DNA from: Medakamo hakoo
Lineage: Eukaryota; Chlorophyta; Trebouxiophyceae; Coccomyxaceae
DNA: 64,000 nt
Assembly: GCA_026636295.1 (NCBI GenBank)
Contig: CP089463.1
Coordinates: 558,001 to 622,000 of the forward strand
Direction: 5' to 3'
Both the position numbers and the translations under genes were made by a program. Under the pieces are notes generated by a model. The model saw only the letters and a list, made by a program, of their open reading frames with translations. It was not told the DNA's origin and did not search any database. This document shows positions 62,666 to 64,000 of this stretch, in pieces. Numbering within the stretch: the first letter of the stretch is position 1; every line of letters begins with the position of its first letter.

Positions 62666-64000
62666 ATGCAGTGCGCGGGCCGCGCTGGGGCCGTCGCCAT
62701 GGTGGCCGTCCGCCGGGCCAACCTGGCCGGCGTGCGGTGCGCTGCCGGCGGCGCGGCGCCGACCGCGTCGACGTCTTCGTTTGCGTCCGCCCGCGCGCGC
62801 CAGTTTTTGCCCGACCGGTCGCACGCGGGGCCGGCCTTCACGCGCGGCTTTGCTGCGCAGGCGTATAGTGAGGTGCGTGAAGCATGAGGCGTCAGGGCGT
62901 GGAAAAGTGGACAGCGGCGCTCCTGACGACCCCCCGTAGCTCACGCGCGCCGATGCTCGCCCGTCCGCCATCCCCCAAAAAACAAACACACACTCCCACC
63001 CTCCATCCCCACCAAAAAAACAAACAGCAGGCACCCTGGTGGGCCGGCCTGCGCGACACGCTCTCCCGCGCCGCCGCCAAAGTCAATGAAGGCCTGCCAC
63101 CCGGTTTGAAGAGGAGGCCGCCGCCGGTCCGCCGGCGTGCAACCTCCATCCTGCCGCCGCCGGGGTCGCCGCCCGGCACGGCGACCCGCGTCCTGGCCCT
63201 GCACGCCGACGCGTTCTGGCAGGCGCACGGGCCCAAGGTGCTCGGCGTCGCCGCCGGGGCCGCCGCCTACGGCGCCTGGAAACTGACGGCCGCGGGCGCG
63301 CGCGCGCTGCTGCTGCCCGCGGGCGAGACGGCGCTGTCCGCCCCGCAAGCGCTCGGCGCGGCCGCGGCCGCCGTCGGCCTGGTCGCCGCCGGGGCGGCCG
63401 CGTTTCGCGCCAGGTACGCCCTCCCGCCCGACGCCGTCTACCGCCGCGCCCTGGCCCGCCTCAACGCCGACCCGGGCGTGCTGGAACTGTTGGGCGCACC
63501 CGTGGCCGGCGCGCCCGCCCGGGCCGTCGTCCAGACGGGCGGCGGCCTGCGGCTGCGCGGGGCGTCCGCGCCCGGCGGCGGCTGGTGGGGCGTCCCCCTC
63601 CCCACCGCCCGCCCGCGCCGGGTGCACATGGTCTTCCCCCTGGCCGGCCCCGCGCGCCGCGGCCTGGCCGCCGTCGAAGCCAAAAAGAGGCACGGCCGCA
63701 TCGAGTTTCGCGTCTTGGCCGTGGACGTGCCCGTCGAACGCGCCGGCGTGCCCTGGGGCAAGGGCGCGCCCGGCGGCGCGTCCGCGCCCGCGTCCCCGTA
63801 CTGGGAGCACCGCCTGTTTTTGGAGGGCGACGACGCCGCGTACGGCCGCGGCCACGTTTTTGAGTCGCTGAGAGCGCCTTTCGCCCAGACGCTCGCCCTG
63901 CGCCGGGCGCAGGACGAGGAGGACGACCTGGACGACGCCGTCGACGCGGCGGCGGTGGCGGCGGCGGAGAGGGCCGACCGCGCCGCCGCCCTGCTGGCGA
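62666..64000 (+). CDS. Tim21/Coa1-superfamily mitochondrial protein, 3' partial
   Basis: Exon 1 is 62666-62872. Exon 2 starts at 63028 or 63031 (tandem CAGCAG) and runs past the right edge in an open frame. The N-terminus is a mitochondrial presequence (MQCAGRAGAVAMVAVRRANL, FTRGFAAQAYSE). After WWAGLRDTLSRAAAKVNEGL come hydrophobic segments (VLGVAAGAAAYGAWKL; ALGAAAAAVGLVAAGAAAF). The domain itself has YRRALARLNADPGVLELLGA, then VHMVFPLAGPARRGLAAVEA and RIEFRVLAVDVPVE. That pattern (LN..p.V.ellG.p) is shared by Tim21 (import) and Coa1 (cytochrome oxidase assembly), and I cannot choose between them. A long acidic tail (DEEDDLDDAVD) follows. Confidence 0.65.

Noticed and set aside
62136-62939. 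267-residue plus-strand frame overlapping NSUN5
   Set aside because: It is antisense to the conserved methyltransferase N-terminal region and has only Pro/Ala/Arg low complexity.
1-64000. Search for transposons, LTR or virus-like elements, tRNA and rRNA genes
   Set aside because: No reverse transcriptase, integrase, transposase or capsid-like frame, no long terminal repeats and no convincing tRNA cloverleaf was found by reading. Spacers are too short to hide a large element.

Overview
The window is nuclear DNA from a GC-rich, gene-dense photosynthetic eukaryote, most likely a compact green alga of prasinophyte type. This is inferred from several markers: a WRKY transcription factor with an intact WRKYGQK core, a SYP7-class plant SNARE, a plant/animal-type two-domain mRNA capping enzyme, a plastid fibrillin, uroporphyrinogen decarboxylase with a transit peptide, a plastid-type HExxH membrane protein, and a plant-like alanine aminotransferase. 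Genes sit about 1.7 kb apart. Introns are short (about 83-421 nt) and start mostly with GTGAG or GTGCG. I read 37 protein-coding genes and no RNA genes, transposons, viral remnants or CRISPR arrays. The species is not determinable from the sequence alone.

Layout. 1-13 kb: PRP22 helicase (5' end cut), RsfS/Iojap, RBM28/Nop4 with five RRMs, capping enzyme, ALG14, CPBP (CAAX) protease, Mpv17/PMP22 and MEMO1. 13-25 kb: organellar glutamyl-tRNA synthetase, SYP7 SNARE, organellar IF-2, COG4 and an M41-like plastid protein. 25-38 kb: ELP3, an unknown membrane protein, fibrillin, an unknown organellar P-loop ATPase, DIM1 (U5 snRNP), an unknown tail-anchored protein, V-ATPase subunit B, HemE and a DnaJ-type zinc-finger protein. 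38-50 kb: HIRA, ATP synthase OSCP, a DUF3593-like plastid protein, WRKY, an Spc24-like candidate, an SLC44/choline-transporter-like protein and a DUF1295 reductase-like protein. 50-64 kb: a D-box-bearing unknown, MTHFD/FolD, alanine aminotransferase, TTC4/Cns1, a peroxisomal ABCD transporter, a small organellar protein, NSUN5/Rcm1 methyltransferase and a Tim21/Coa1-like gene cut by the right edge.

The genes are mostly housekeeping (splicing, capping, rRNA maturation, organellar translation, vesicle traffic, bioenergetics, one-carbon and tetrapyrrole metabolism) and do not form one pathway. I did not find a convincing new multi-gene system. The unusual features are in genome organisation. Twelve of the fourteen minus-strand genes are divergently paired with a plus-strand neighbour across 76-325 nt. 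Of the 36 stop codons visible, 34 are TGA, two are TAG and none is TAA. Introns are concentrated near the 5' ends of genes. Four consecutive COG4 introns share short repeated motifs. One convergent spacer carries mirrored G-runs. Exon joins were worked out by hand from reading frame, phase and family alignment from memory, and no RNA evidence was available.
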